Notes: generated by a model not told the origin, from the sequence alone. Positions 38,937-47,632 are shown, numbered from the stretch's first letter. The stretch is DNA of 64,000 bases from an uncultured Caulobacteraceae bacterium (GCA_903872075.1 CAIQJF010000071.1:124001-188000), one strand, 5' to 3'. Program-made: numbers and translations.

Positions 38937-39200
38937 CTACCGCGACCGCGCCACGTCGGTTTCCAACAGCATCCTCACATATCGCGTGTAAGGGACGCCC
39001 TTCGCCTTGGCTTTGGCCTTCAGGGCGGCCAAGAGCGATGCTGGCAGGCGCATGTTCAGCGCCGCCGACTTCGGTTCGATCTCGAAGCGCATAGGCTTGA
39101 AGCCGGAAAGATCATATTCCGTCAGATCGGCGTCGGCGACGAACGCCTCGGCGGCCTCGTCGCTGGGCAGCGACGGCATGGGTTTAGCTTTGGCCTTCAT
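38937..39200 (-). CDS. brnA: BrnA-type antitoxin
   Basis: Antitoxin of 87 residues with a C-terminal ribbon-helix-helix: LNMRLPASLLAALKAKAKAKG followed by VPYTRYVRMLLE. The acidic N-terminal part would wrap the toxin. BrnA binds BrnT and represses the operon. It overlaps brnT by 17 bases, in the usual toxin-then-antitoxin order. Confidence 0.85.
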   Translation of the reverse strand: MKAKAKPMPSLPSDEAAEAFVADADLTEYDLSGFKPMRFEIEPKSAALNMRLPASLLAALKAKAKAKGVPYTRYVRMLLETDVARSR

Positions 39201-39468
39201 AGTGATCGACCTCCTTCTGGTGCATATACCGGGCGCTGATGGGACGGAGTTTGGTCTGACCCTCGATCTCTCGGCGCATAACCACCAGAAAGACGTACCG
39301 GCCCTCCGTCGTCTTTCCGATGGCCCGCAGGCGTGGTTCGCCTGGGTGTGGATCGACCATGACAGCCGGTTCGCCCAGCAACACCTGCTCTATCTCCTCG
39401 CGGGACACGCCGTGCTTACCGCACTTCGGCCAGTTGCCGTCATCCCAGTCGAATCCCGCAACCTTCAT
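39184..39468 (-). CDS. brnT: BrnT-type ribonuclease toxin
   Basis: Toxin of 94 residues with the BrnT plan: N-terminal FDWDDGNWPKCGKHGVSREEIEQVL, central GRYVFLVVMRRE, and C-terminal RPISARYMHQKEVDHYE. BrnT is an RNase with a RelE-like fold that stops translation. Key basic and aromatic residues are present, so it may be active. It is the first gene of the pair. Confidence 0.87.
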   Translation of the reverse strand: MKVAGFDWDDGNWPKCGKHGVSREEIEQVLLGEPAVMVDPHPGEPRLRAIGKTTEGRYVFLVVMRREIEGQTKLRPISARYMHQKEVDHYEGQS

Positions 39469-39489
39469 TAGCGATGCATATGCGTTTGT

Positions 39490-39503
39490 GTATACAAATG
39501 CAA
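39490..39503. promoter_or_regulatory. candidate brnTA operator/promoter palindrome
   Basis: TTTGTGTATACAAA lies about 20 bases before the brnT ATG; its minus strand contains TATACA, which could be the -10 element. Arms TTTGT/ACAAA are a perfect inverted repeat. A second palindrome GCATATGC is adjacent. Binding by BrnA is inferred from how the family autoregulates. Confidence 0.45.
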
Positions 39504-39588
39504 TGCGTTTGGTTGGTGTCCGAAGACCCGGAGATCGTCAATTTCTTGAAGCGAAACGACGCAGGGCGCGTAAACCCGAGGTCGACGC

Positions 39589-40341
39589 TTAGGGCCGCAG
39601 CAGCCGATCGCCCAGCAGGCCTTGCAACCGCTCCTCCCGCGGGTAGGGCGTGTGCCGGTACTGCCGGAAGCCCTCGGCGAAGGCGACGCCGAAGTCGCGG
39701 CCGCGGCGGCGGGACTGGGCTACCATGCCGGCGGTGAAGTCGGTGATGCCGTGCTGTTTTAGCAGCCACGTGATCTGGCTCTGGTGCTGTTCAAGCATGG
39801 CGCGCTTGACGTCCATGGCCTCTGAGATGTCGACGCCGAAGTCGGCCGCCACGGCCGCGCCCTCCCGTGTGCGGCCGCCGATCGGGTCCATGAAATAGAG
39901 GGCCGGGATCGCCTTGAGCGGCGCGGAGGGTCCGGTGCGATAGCCCGGCGCCGAGGCGGCGAAACAGGCGTCGCGGGTGAGCTGAGAGGCGGCCTCATGG
40001 TCGGGGTGATAGTCGGCCGGGGCCGCGCCGATGACGATGTCCGGCCGGGCCCGGCGGATCAGTTCGGTGACCGCCTTGCGGGACGCGTCGTCGTTGAACA
40101 CGCCGAGGTCAGGCAGGCCGGCGCAGAGATAGTCGGCGCCGATCAAGGCGGCGGCGCGGGCGGCCTCGGCGCGACGAATCCGGGCCGTCTCCGCCGGATC
40201 GTCGGTGACCGAACCGCATTCTCCGGACGTGAGGGTGGCGATGACCACGGTGAGGCCGCGCTGGCTCAGGAGGGCCAGGGTCCCGGCCGCCAGGGTTTCG
40301 ATGTCGTCGGGATGGGCGTGGACGGCGAGGACGACGGGCAT
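39589..40341 (-). CDS. PIG-L family deacetylase
   Basis: Zinc-dependent N-acetylglucosaminyl deacetylase-like protein (250 residues). The metal site is AHPDD at residues 9-13 plus the later DYHPDHEAA. Relatives deacetylate GlcNAc-linked small thiols or lipids (BshB, MshB); the substrate is unknown here. The ATG giving MPVVLAVHAHPDD is chosen over one ten codons upstream that would overlap the next gene. Its 3' part is the source of the direct repeat. Confidence 0.9.
   Translation of the reverse strand: MPVVLAVHAHPDDIETLAAGTLALLSQRGLTVVIATLTSGECGSVTDDPAETARIRRAEAARAAALIGADYLCAGLPDLGVFNDDASRKAVTELIRRARPDIVIGAAPADYHPDHEAASQLTRDACFAASAPGYRTGPSAPLKAIPALYFMDPIGGRTREGAAVAADFGVDISEAMDVKRAMLEQHQSQITWLLKQHGITDFTAGMVAQSRRRGRDFGVAFAEGFRQYRHTPYPREERLQGLLGDRLLRP
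39644..39687 (+). repeat. direct repeat copy 2 (inside PIG-L gene)
   Basis: Intact counterpart of the copy at 38671-38714 (39 of 44 identical). It lies near the 3' end of the PIG-L coding sequence, and the reading frame is preserved between copies. Confidence 0.8.
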
Positions 40342-40354
40342 GGCTATGGTCCCT

Positions 40355-41134
40355 TCAGGACGTGGCCGCATAGATCATCACCCCGGCGGCGACGGCGAGG
40401 TTCAGGCTGTCGGCGCGGCCCCGCATGGGGATCTTCACGCTGACGTCGCAGGCGGCGGCCAGGGCAGGGGTCAGGCCCGCCTGCTCATTGCCCATGAGGA
40501 TCAGGCTGGGATCGCGGTAGGGCCCGGCGCGGAAATCCGTCGTCGCGGTCAGCAGGGTGCCGATTACCGATCCTGGCCAACCGGCCCGCCAGGCGAGGAA
40601 GGCCTCCGGCGTCGCCTTGACCATCGGCACGGCGAAGACCGAGCCCATGGTCGCCCGCACGGCCTCGACGGAATAGGGGTCGCAGCAGTCGCCGATCAGG
40701 ATGACGGCCCCGCAGCCGGCGGCGTCGGCGGTGCGGATGATCGTGCCCAGATTGCCGGGATCGCGCACGCACTCCAGGGCGATCCAGCATCGGGCGGCGG
40801 CGGCATTCAGATCGGCGATGTCGGTGAAGGCCTGGGCGAAGACGCCGAGCACGGTCTGGGGATTGTCGCGCCGGGAGATCTTCTCGAGGATCGCCGGACT
40901 GACCTCCAGGGTCTCCTCGGCGACGGCGGCGGCGCGTTGCAGCAGGGGGTGCGCGCCGGCGGCCTCGCCGTGCAGCAGTATCTTCGGCGGATGGCCGAGT
41001 TCCACCGCTTCGGTGACGCTCTTCAGGCCCTCGACCAGGAAGAGACCGCTCTCCTGGCGGGACTTGCGCATGTGCAGGGCCCGGACGAATTTCACTGTTG
41101 GGTTGGTCAGGGAGGTAACAGTGCGGGCGGTCAC
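40355..41134 (-). CDS. TrmH/SpoU-family RNA 2'-O-methyltransferase
   Basis: SPOUT methyltransferase of 259 residues that probably methylates ribose 2'-OH in rRNA or tRNA. An N-terminal substrate-binding domain (VKFVRALHMRKSRQESG, FLVEGLK) precedes the knotted domain with DPGNLGTIIRTADAAG, LILMGNEQAGL and IPMRGRADSLNLAVAAG. The GTG start overlaps the upstream methyltransferase stop (GTGA). The exact target nucleotide is unknown. Confidence 0.9.
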   Translation of the reverse strand: MTARTVTSLTNPTVKFVRALHMRKSRQESGLFLVEGLKSVTEAVELGHPPKILLHGEAAGAHPLLQRAAAVAEETLEVSPAILEKISRRDNPQTVLGVFAQAFTDIADLNAAAARCWIALECVRDPGNLGTIIRTADAAGCGAVILIGDCCDPYSVEAVRATMGSVFAVPMVKATPEAFLAWRAGWPGSVIGTLLTATTDFRAGPYRDPSLILMGNEQAGLTPALAAACDVSVKIPMRGRADSLNLAVAAGVMIYAATS

Positions 41135-42051
41135 GTCGCGCTCCACCGGGCGAAGAACGAAAGACCCGCGCCGCGTTCGCCGCCGTCCTCCATCAGGGCC
41201 AGCTCGCCCCAGTCGATGCGGCCGCCGCGACCGGCGAGATTGTCGGCCAAAAGGCTGGCCAGGGCCAGGCCCGAGAGACGCTCGGAATAGGCGTTGAGCA
41301 GCAGGAAAGAGGCGTCGGCGCTGAGCAGGGCGGCGCAGCCGGCGATGATTTCCGGCAGGTCTTCATAGAGCCGCCACACTTCCCCGGTGGGCCCGCGGCC
41401 GTATTTCGGGGGGTCGAGCACGATGCCGTCATAGCGACTGCCACGCCGGACCTCGCGCTGGACGAACTTGCGGGCGTCCTCGCAGATCCAGCGGATGGGC
41501 GCGCCGGCCAGGCCGGAATCGGCGGCGTTCTCCCGGGCCCAGGTCACGGCTTTCTTCGAGGCGTCGATGTGGGTCACCGCGCTGCCGGCGGCGGCGGCGG
41601 CGAGGCTGGCCATGCCGGTGTAGCCGAACAGGTTGAGCACCCGGGTCTCGCCGGGCCGCGCCCGGACGCGTTGGTCGATCCATTCCCAGTTGGCGGCGTG
41701 TTCAGGGAAGACCGCGAGGTGGCGGAAGGCCGTCAGGCGCGCGCGAAACGTCACGTCCCGCCAGGTCATGGGCCAGGCTTCCGGGACCGCCGCGTTCATC
41801 TTCCAGCGGCCCGCGTCCTCGTCATCGGCGGGCTCGAACACGGCGTGCGCGGCCGCCCAGTCCGCGTCCGGGAGGCGAGGGCGCCAGAGGCACTGCGGCT
41901 CGGGGCGCGAGACCACCCAGGGGCCATAGCGCTCCAGCTTGCGGCCATGGCCGCTGTCCAGCAGCGCGTAGTCGGACCATCCCGCCGTCCGCATGACCAG
42001 CGGCGCCTCGGCGATCGCCGGCGCTGGGCTGGTTGTGGCGGGAGAACTCAT
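41131..42051 (-). CDS. class I SAM-dependent methyltransferase (RlmI/SmtA-like)
   Basis: Rossmann-fold methyltransferase of 306 residues. SAM motif I is VLNLFGYTGMASLAAA, the acidic loop is HIDASKKAVTWAREN, and motif IV is LDPPKYGRG, typical of rRNA m5C or m2G enzymes of the RlmI/RlmK type. No PUA domain is seen, which makes a definite assignment unsafe. It is coupled to the SPOUT methyltransferase, suggesting a shared RNA-modification role. Confidence 0.87.
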   Translation of the reverse strand: MSSPATTSPAPAIAEAPLVMRTAGWSDYALLDSGHGRKLERYGPWVVSRPEPQCLWRPRLPDADWAAAHAVFEPADDEDAGRWKMNAAVPEAWPMTWRDVTFRARLTAFRHLAVFPEHAANWEWIDQRVRARPGETRVLNLFGYTGMASLAAAAAGSAVTHIDASKKAVTWARENAADSGLAGAPIRWICEDARKFVQREVRRGSRYDGIVLDPPKYGRGPTGEVWRLYEDLPEIIAGCAALLSADASFLLLNAYSERLSGLALASLLADNLAGRGGRIDWGELALMEDGGERGAGLSFFARWSAT

Positions 42052-42153
42052 CCCCGGGGCTTACAGTCGCCAGAGGGTCGCAGTCCAGCCGACTTGCGGC
42101 GGCGAATGTTTTTGCCTCTATTGAGACCGAGACAATTTGAGGATCCGCCCGCG

Positions 42154-42789
42154 GTGAACGACATTCTGAACAGGCCGGTGAAATCGGCGCGCAAGGCCAA
42201 GGGGGATGGCCATCTGCGGCGCGCCGAGATCCTGCGCGCGGCCGAACGGATCTTCGTCGCCGACGGCTACGAGGGCGCGACGATCCGCAAGATTGCCGAT
42301 GAGGTCGGCGTCTCCTCGACCTGCCTCTACATGCACTTCCGCGACAAGGACGAGATCCTGCTGGAGATCTGCCGCGCCGCGATGGAGCAATTGCTCGAAA
42401 TGCACAATGTGATTTCGCAGCGTCCGCTGGGTCCGGTGGAGCGGGTCCGCATGATGCTCACGGCCTATGTGGAATTCGCCCTCGGCAATCCCAACGCCTA
42501 CCGCCTGGTGTTCTGCGCCTCGCCCCTGGCCGGTTCCGACCAGAAACAGCAGGTCACCCACGATCTCGGCGTTCAGTGTTTCGAGCGGTTCTCCGGTGTG
42601 GTGCGGGAAATCGCCGCCGAGGGGCGACTGCGCCACGGCGATCCGCGGACAGTTCACCAGGCCCTGTGGGCGGCGTGCCACGGGCTGGTGTCGCTGATGA
42701 TCACCAAGCCGAGCGTCGACTGGGCCGAGCCCGAGGAAATCACCCGCGTCCTGATCGACGGCCTGCTGTTTGGTCTTATCGCCGATTGA
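42154..42789 (+). CDS. TetR/AcrR-family transcriptional regulator
   Basis: One-component regulator of 211 residues. The N-terminal helix-turn-helix reads EILRAAERIFVADGYEGATI then VSSTCLYMHFRDKDEIL. The C-terminal ligand domain is of the WHG type (VHQALWAACHGLVSL). The GTG start has TTGAGGA upstream; an in-frame ATG 48 bases earlier is an alternative. Five bases separate it from the importer operon, so it is likely co-transcribed with, and may regulate, that operon. Confidence 0.9.
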   Translation: MNDILNRPVKSARKAKGDGHLRRAEILRAAERIFVADGYEGATIRKIADEVGVSSTCLYMHFRDKDEILLEICRAAMEQLLEMHNVISQRPLGPVERVRMMLTAYVEFALGNPNAYRLVFCASPLAGSDQKQQVTHDLGVQCFERFSGVVREIAAEGRLRHGDPRTVHQALWAACHGLVSLMITKPSVDWAEPEEITRVLIDGLLFGLIAD

Positions 42790-42794
42790 CGCCC

Positions 42795-43676
42795 ATGTCC
42801 GCGAAGACGGCCATCGCCGGCTTGGCGGTCCTTCTGGGGACGACTCTGCCGCTGACCTGCGCCGCTTCCGCGCCAGAACCGGCCGCAACCGTTTTCTCGC
42901 TGGATCAGTGCGCCGATCAATTTGTGCTGGCGCTCGCGCCCCGCGCCGCCATCGTCGGACTGTCGCCTCGCGCGCGTAACCCCGACTCCTATCTCGCCCC
43001 TCAAGCCAAGGGCCTTCCCGTCCGCCGCGCGGACGCTGAATCTCTTCTGACGACCCACCCGACCATCGTGGTTCGCTATTGGGGCGGTGATGGCGCGCTT
43101 CTTCGCCTGCTGGACCGGCGAGGCGTGCGGGTGGTCCGCATCGAGGACGCCATCGATTTCTCGGGTGTTCGACGTAACGTTAGGACCGTCGCTCTGGCCC
43201 TTGGAAATGTGCAGGGCGGCGAGGCCCTCATAGGGCGGCTCGACGCCAATCTTGCCGCTGCGCGCGGCGCCTGGCATGGGCGGGGCGCGCTCTATCTCAC
43301 CTCCGGCGGCGCGACGGCGGGATCGGGTACCCTGATCGACGCCATCCTCGCCGCGGCCGGCCTGCGCAATCTTGCGGGCGGGGCGGGCTATCGTTCGGTG
43401 TCGCTGGAGAAGCTGGAGCTTGATCCGCCTGACGCCGTTGTCCTTGGCTTCTTCGATCCCGCCAGCCAGGCGCAGGTCCATTGGGGGCCGGGGAGTCATG
43501 GCGCGCTGCGCCGCCTCGTCTCCAGACGGACCATGGTCTCGCTGCCCGGCGCGCTTCTGGGCTGCCCGGCCTGGTTCAGCGGCGAGGCCGTGGCCCAACT
43601 CGCCGCCGCCGCGCCCTCGCGCGCCTCCGCGCGGTGCGGGAACAGCTCAACCGCAAGCGGCCCGCCATGCGCCTGA
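42795..43676 (+). CDS. periplasmic binding protein of BtuF/siderophore type
   Basis: Cluster A-2 solute-binding protein (293 residues) with a signal sequence (AIAGLAVLLGTTLPLTCAAS). The mature part has VFSLDQCADQFVLALAP, IVGLSPRA, and TIVVRYWGG, as in BtuF-like proteins for cobalamin or Fe-siderophores. The last 20 residues (after EAVAQLAAAA) look unlike a normal end, so a late frameshift cannot be excluded. It overlaps the permease start by ten bases. Confidence 0.82.
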   Translation: MSAKTAIAGLAVLLGTTLPLTCAASAPEPAATVFSLDQCADQFVLALAPRAAIVGLSPRARNPDSYLAPQAKGLPVRRADAESLLTTHPTIVVRYWGGDGALLRLLDRRGVRVVRIEDAIDFSGVRRNVRTVALALGNVQGGEALIGRLDANLAAARGAWHGRGALYLTSGGATAGSGTLIDAILAAAGLRNLAGGAGYRSVSLEKLELDPPDAVVLGFFDPASQAQVHWGPGSHGALRRLVSRRTMVSLPGALLGCPAWFSGEAVAQLAAAAPSRASARCGNSSTASGPPCA

Positions 43677-44644
43677 TCGTGCTGCTGTGCCTGGCGCTGG
43701 GCGCCGCGCTGTGGCTCGGCCTGATGCTGGGCGAGACCTCCCTGACAGTGTCTCAGCTTGTCGAGGCCTTCACCCGGCCGGACTCCGCGCCCTGGCGCAT
43801 CCTGTGGTCGATCCGCGCGCCCCGGGCGGTGACAGCCGCGGTGGTGGGCGGCGCGCTCGGTCTGTCCGGGGCGGTGATGCAGGGCCTGCTGCGCAATCCC
43901 CTGGCCGATCCCGGCGTGCTCGGCGTCTCGGCCACCGCGGCCCTCGGCGCCTCGGTGACGATCGCCCTGGGACTGGCCACGGCCGCGGGGGCGGTGGAGG
44001 GCGCCGCCCTTGCGGGCGCAATTCTCGCCGGGCTGGTGCTCATGGTCCTGACGGCGCGGCTCAGCGACCCGCAGAGTCTCATTCTGTTCGGGGTGGCCCT
44101 CTCGGCCCTGGCCGGGGCCGCCACGGCGTTGGTGTTCAATCTCTCGCCTTCGCCGGTAGCCACCTCGGAAGTCCTGTCCTGGCTGCTGGGCTCCGTCGCC
44201 AACCGGGACTGGTCGGATCTGGCCCCGGCCGCCGCGCCGGTCGCGCTGGGCGCCGCGCTCTGTGCCTGGTCAGCCAATGGACTGCGGATGCTCACTTTGG
44301 GCGAGGAGACGGCGGCGCTGTCTGGCCTGCCCATGGGCCGATTGCGGGCGGCGGGGGTGGCGGGCGCAGCCCTGCTCACCGGCGCCGCCGTGGCGCTGGC
44401 CGGGGTGGTCGGTTTCGTCGGCCTGGCCGCGCCGCACCTCGTGCGCCGTTGGGTGTCTGACGATCCCGCGCGACTGTTGGCGCCGTCGGCCCTGTCCGGC
44501 GCCGCCTTGCTGGTGCTGGCCGATGTCTGCGCACGGGTCGTGCCGACGGCCGAGGAACTGAAACTGGGGGTGGTCACGGCGCTGTTCGGCGCGCCCCTGT
44601 TCGCCCTGGTCTCGTGGCGCGCGGCGCGGAGCTGGCGCGGATGA
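43667..44644 (+). CDS. FecCD/BtuC-type ABC permease
   Basis: Integral membrane permease of 325 residues with eight to ten helices. Family markers are RAPRAVTAAVVGGALGLSG, MQGLLRNPLADPGVLG, LSWLLGSVAN and GFVGLAAPHLVRR. It pairs with the binding protein upstream and the ATPase downstream. Cobalamin, haem or siderophore import are all possible. An in-frame GTG lies 33 bases upstream, but the ATG is preferred. Confidence 0.9.
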   Translation: MRLIVLLCLALGAALWLGLMLGETSLTVSQLVEAFTRPDSAPWRILWSIRAPRAVTAAVVGGALGLSGAVMQGLLRNPLADPGVLGVSATAALGASVTIALGLATAAGAVEGAALAGAILAGLVLMVLTARLSDPQSLILFGVALSALAGAATALVFNLSPSPVATSEVLSWLLGSVANRDWSDLAPAAAPVALGAALCAWSANGLRMLTLGEETAALSGLPMGRLRAAGVAGAALLTGAAVALAGVVGFVGLAAPHLVRRWVSDDPARLLAPSALSGAALLVLADVCARVVPTAEELKLGVVTALFGAPLFALVSWRAARSWRG

Positions 44645-45399
44645 CCAGCGTCCTGGCCATGGCGGACTGCGGGGTGGTCCTTGGGGGGCGGCGGGTGATC
44701 TCCGGAGTAAGTTTGGAGGTCCGGGGAGGGGAGGTTGTCGGGGTCCTGGGGGCCAATGGCGGCGGCAAGACGACCCTCCTGCGCGCCGCACTCGGCCTCG
44801 CCAGACTGACGAGCGGCCAGGTGCGCCTGGGCGGATGTCCGGTCGGCGAGCTGACGGAGGCAGGCCGCGCGGCCCTGGCGGCCTACCTGCCGCAGGATCG
44901 CCGGGTCGGTTGGAATCTTCCTGCCTGGCGCATTGTCGCGCTCGGACTGCCGCTGATCTCGCCCTCACGCGCCCGGCCCAACACGCTCGCGGCGCTTGGG
45001 AGCGTTGGCGCCGAAGACTTGGCCGAACGCGGAATCCTGGACATGTCGGGTGGCGAGCGAGCCAGGGTTCTGATCGCGCGCCTGATCGTCACCGGCGCGC
45101 CCCTGCTGATCGCCGACGAACCGGCCGCAGGCCTCGATCCCGAGGCGCAGTTCCAGGTCATGGAGGTGCTGCGGACACGCGCGGCCCTTGGCGCCGCAGT
45201 GCTGGTGAGCCTGCATGACCTCACGCTGGCCGCGCGGTGCTGCGATCGGGTGGTGGTGCTGGGCCAGGGGCGAATGTTGGCGGACGGGCCTCCGGCGGCG
45301 ACCCTCACCCCTGACCTCCTCGCCTCGGCGTTCGCTCTGGACGGCGCCTTGATCCCGTCGGCGATGGGCCACGTCCTCGCGGCCCGACGACTCAGGTAG
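44641..45399 (+). CDS. ABC transporter ATPase of BtuD/FecE type
   Basis: ATP-binding subunit (252 residues) energising the upstream permease. Walker A is GANGGGKTT, the signature is MSGGERAR, Walker B is LLIADEPAAGLD and the switch His lies in SLHDLTLA. The ATG overlaps the permease stop (ATGA). Confidence 0.92.
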   Translation: MTSVLAMADCGVVLGGRRVISGVSLEVRGGEVVGVLGANGGGKTTLLRAALGLARLTSGQVRLGGCPVGELTEAGRAALAAYLPQDRRVGWNLPAWRIVALGLPLISPSRARPNTLAALGSVGAEDLAERGILDMSGGERARVLIARLIVTGAPLLIADEPAAGLDPEAQFQVMEVLRTRAALGAAVLVSLHDLTLAARCCDRVVVLGQGRMLADGPPAATLTPDLLASAFALDGALIPSAMGHVLAARRLR

Positions 45400-45416
45400 G
45401 CCGGCTCCTACCGGCC
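45395..45416. terminator. possible hairpin between convergent importer and transglycosylase genes
   Basis: Overlapping inverted repeats GGTAGG-N6-CCTACC and GGCCGG-N6-CCGGCC span the 8-bp gap between the two stops. There is no T-run, so this is a weak call. Confidence 0.3.
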
Positions 45417-47495
45417 GCCCGGCGGCGGCGCGATGGGGGAATCGAGCACCTGGGGAGCGGGCGCGGGTTGGGCGACGCCGAGCGGCTTGAACCCGTAACC
45501 GCCACGCTTCAGATCGATCGCGAGGTTCATGGGCGCGGCGCCGCCGTTCAGTCGCGCACGGTAGACCTGGGTGGCTTCAAGCACCCGCATCACATAGTCG
45601 CGAGTCTCGGAGAACGGGATGCACTCGATGAAATCCAAGGGATCGGTCGTGGAGCCGCGGGGATCGCCGCAGACATTGACCCACTGGATGGGGCGCGACG
45701 GGCCGGCGTTATAGGCCGCTGCCGCCATCAGATACGACCCGCTGAACTGGCTGACCAAATGGCCGAGATAAGTCGAACCGACACGCATGTTGAAGTCGGG
45801 ATCTTCCAGACGGCCCCAGCCCAGGCCGGCGCGGCGGGCGACGCTCTGGGCGGTGGCTGGCATCAGCTGCATCATGCCCCGGGCCCCCGCGCCGGACCGG
45901 GCGTTAGGCGCAAAGCTGCTCTCCTGCCGGGTGACACTGAGGACCAGCGGCGCCTCGGCCATATCCGCTCCGGTGGGCGCCGGGAGCACCGGGTAGCCGC
46001 GCTCGGGAAGGATGATGCCCCGCCGCGCCGCATTGCGGACGACGCGCATGGAGAGTTCCTGCTCACCGTAACCCCGGATGATGTCCACCAGCATGGCTTC
46101 GTCGGCCGCGGTTGGCAGCGACTCCGACAGGCCAATCACAAAGCTCCGCATGGTCTCTGCGGCGCCCATGCGGACCAGCAGCCGGGTGGCCCGCACGAGG
46201 TCTCGCCCCTCGAAGCGGGATCGCATCTCCGGCGTGAGCTCCGGGTCGTGACCGATCACCAGTTCGGTCTTGCCGCCCTTGGCGGCGGCCAGCTGGCCGT
46301 AGAAGGTGGTGTAATACTGGGAGGCCTGCTCATAGAAGATTTGCGCCGCGACCGGGTCGCCTTCGGCCTCCGCCGCCCGGCCACGCCAGTAGAGCGCACG
46401 GCTTTGGGTGAGGGGTGAGGGACCGGTCTCGGCCAACCGCTCGAAGTGGTGGTCGGCAAGCCGCGGATCGCGCATGCGCGAAAGCGCGATCCAGCCAGCG
46501 TAGAACTGGGCTTCGGCCGCATCCGGCCCGCTCTGGAGACCCGACCGGGCTGCAACCTGATAGGCCAGACCGATGTCGCCGGTCTGCAAGGCGCCCGACA
46601 TCAGGGCGCCATGCTTCCAGAGTTTTTGCGCGGCGTGCTCGTCCGGAATGACCGGCGGAAGATAGGGCACCAGGGCCAGCGCGCCGGTGATGTCGCCGCG
46701 GTCGCGTAGGGAAAGAACCCGCTCATAGATCAGGCCCGGGCTGGTCTGATCCGCGGTGGGCAGGGAAGCAATCAAAGACGCCGCCAGGGGATCGCCGCGG
46801 CGAACCGCCATCCGGGCCTGCGCGAGCGCCTGCTGGTCAGGCGGTAGCAGACGGACCAGGTCCTGCACCGCCGTTCCCTGGGCGCCATAGAGCAGCATGT
46901 CGACGCGCGCGACGTGATCGGACGGCGTGAGAATATCGGCGAAACGCGCCAGCATGCCCGCCTGGGTGGTCTGGTCGAAGGGCAGGGTACGCCAGGCCCG
47001 GCGAACCGTCAGGGCGGCGGCGTCCGCCTGGCTGCGGCTGAGGAGTGCGTTGGCCAGCGCGGTAGCGCCCTGCGGCGTCAGTGGCGTCGTTTTTCCGAAC
47101 CAGGCGATCAGTCGATCAGGATCGAGTCGCGACCGGTCGATCAACTTTTCCGCGGCGATCTGGCGATGAGCGGCGTGAGGCCAGTCGGCGAGCTCAACCC
47201 GGGCCGCCTCCGCCTGCTCCCAGGTGAGATACTCCGGCGCGGAATCCGACAAAGCCCAAAGCGCGACTTTCCGCGCCAGGGGGTCAGCCGACTGATTGAG
47301 CATCGCTTGAAGCCGCGAGCCGTCGCCCGACCGCGCGGCGGCGAAGGCGGCGCCGACCGCGCCCGGATTGTCCTGAACGGCGGCGGCCTCGGCCGGCGCG
47401 GGCGAATCGCCCGTCAGGTCCTGCGCGATGGCGAGGCCGCCGATCGCCAGGATCGCGGCCGCGAGGGCGGAACTTCGTCTGAACACAACAGTCAT
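45408..47495 (-). CDS. soluble lytic murein transglycosylase
   Basis: Exported peptidoglycan lyase (695 residues) of the Slt70 type. A signal peptide (FRRSSALAAAILAIGGLAIA) is followed by a long helical superhelix and a C-terminal SLT domain. There, the catalytic Glu lies in SVTRQESSF, with GMMQLMPATAQ and YNAGPSRPIQW completing the fold. It cleaves glycan to anhydro-muropeptides, which NagZ can recycle. AAGG sits seven bases before the preferred ATG; an ATG two codons earlier is also possible. Confidence 0.93.
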   Translation of the reverse strand: MTVVFRRSSALAAAILAIGGLAIAQDLTGDSPAPAEAAAVQDNPGAVGAAFAAARSGDGSRLQAMLNQSADPLARKVALWALSDSAPEYLTWEQAEAARVELADWPHAAHRQIAAEKLIDRSRLDPDRLIAWFGKTTPLTPQGATALANALLSRSQADAAALTVRRAWRTLPFDQTTQAGMLARFADILTPSDHVARVDMLLYGAQGTAVQDLVRLLPPDQQALAQARMAVRRGDPLAASLIASLPTADQTSPGLIYERVLSLRDRGDITGALALVPYLPPVIPDEHAAQKLWKHGALMSGALQTGDIGLAYQVAARSGLQSGPDAAEAQFYAGWIALSRMRDPRLADHHFERLAETGPSPLTQSRALYWRGRAAEAEGDPVAAQIFYEQASQYYTTFYGQLAAAKGGKTELVIGHDPELTPEMRSRFEGRDLVRATRLLVRMGAAETMRSFVIGLSESLPTAADEAMLVDIIRGYGEQELSMRVVRNAARRGIILPERGYPVLPAPTGADMAEAPLVLSVTRQESSFAPNARSGAGARGMMQLMPATAQSVARRAGLGWGRLEDPDFNMRVGSTYLGHLVSQFSGSYLMAAAAYNAGPSRPIQWVNVCGDPRGSTTDPLDFIECIPFSETRDYVMRVLEATQVYRARLNGGAAPMNLAIDLKRGGYGFKPLGVAQPAPAPQVLDSPIAPPPGGR

Positions 47496-47545
47496 ACTCA
47501 TACCTTGCCGGACCGAGCGCCGTGCGGGCTTCCCGCCTTGCGTGG

Positions 47546-47575
47546 TTGCCCACACGCCACCCGAAGTCCTATTGT
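47546..47575 (+). promoter_or_regulatory. candidate dapA promoter
   Basis: TTGCCC (47546-47551), an 18-base spacer and TATTGT (47570-47575) lie about 58 bases before dapA, in the space between the divergent transglycosylase and dapA. Pattern match only. Confidence 0.35.
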
Positions 47576-47632
47576 CCGCGCCTCCCCAAAGACCGCAACC
47601 GTTAGCGGCAGGATCACGGCTTTTTGCACTTC

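Noticed and set aside
42110-42150. TetR operator ATTG-N9-CAAT before the regulator
   Set aside because: Only four matching bases per arm and no further symmetry.
42052-42153. Cobalamin riboswitch before the importer
   Set aside because: No B12-box or conserved core was recognisable, and the gap is too short for the full aptamer.
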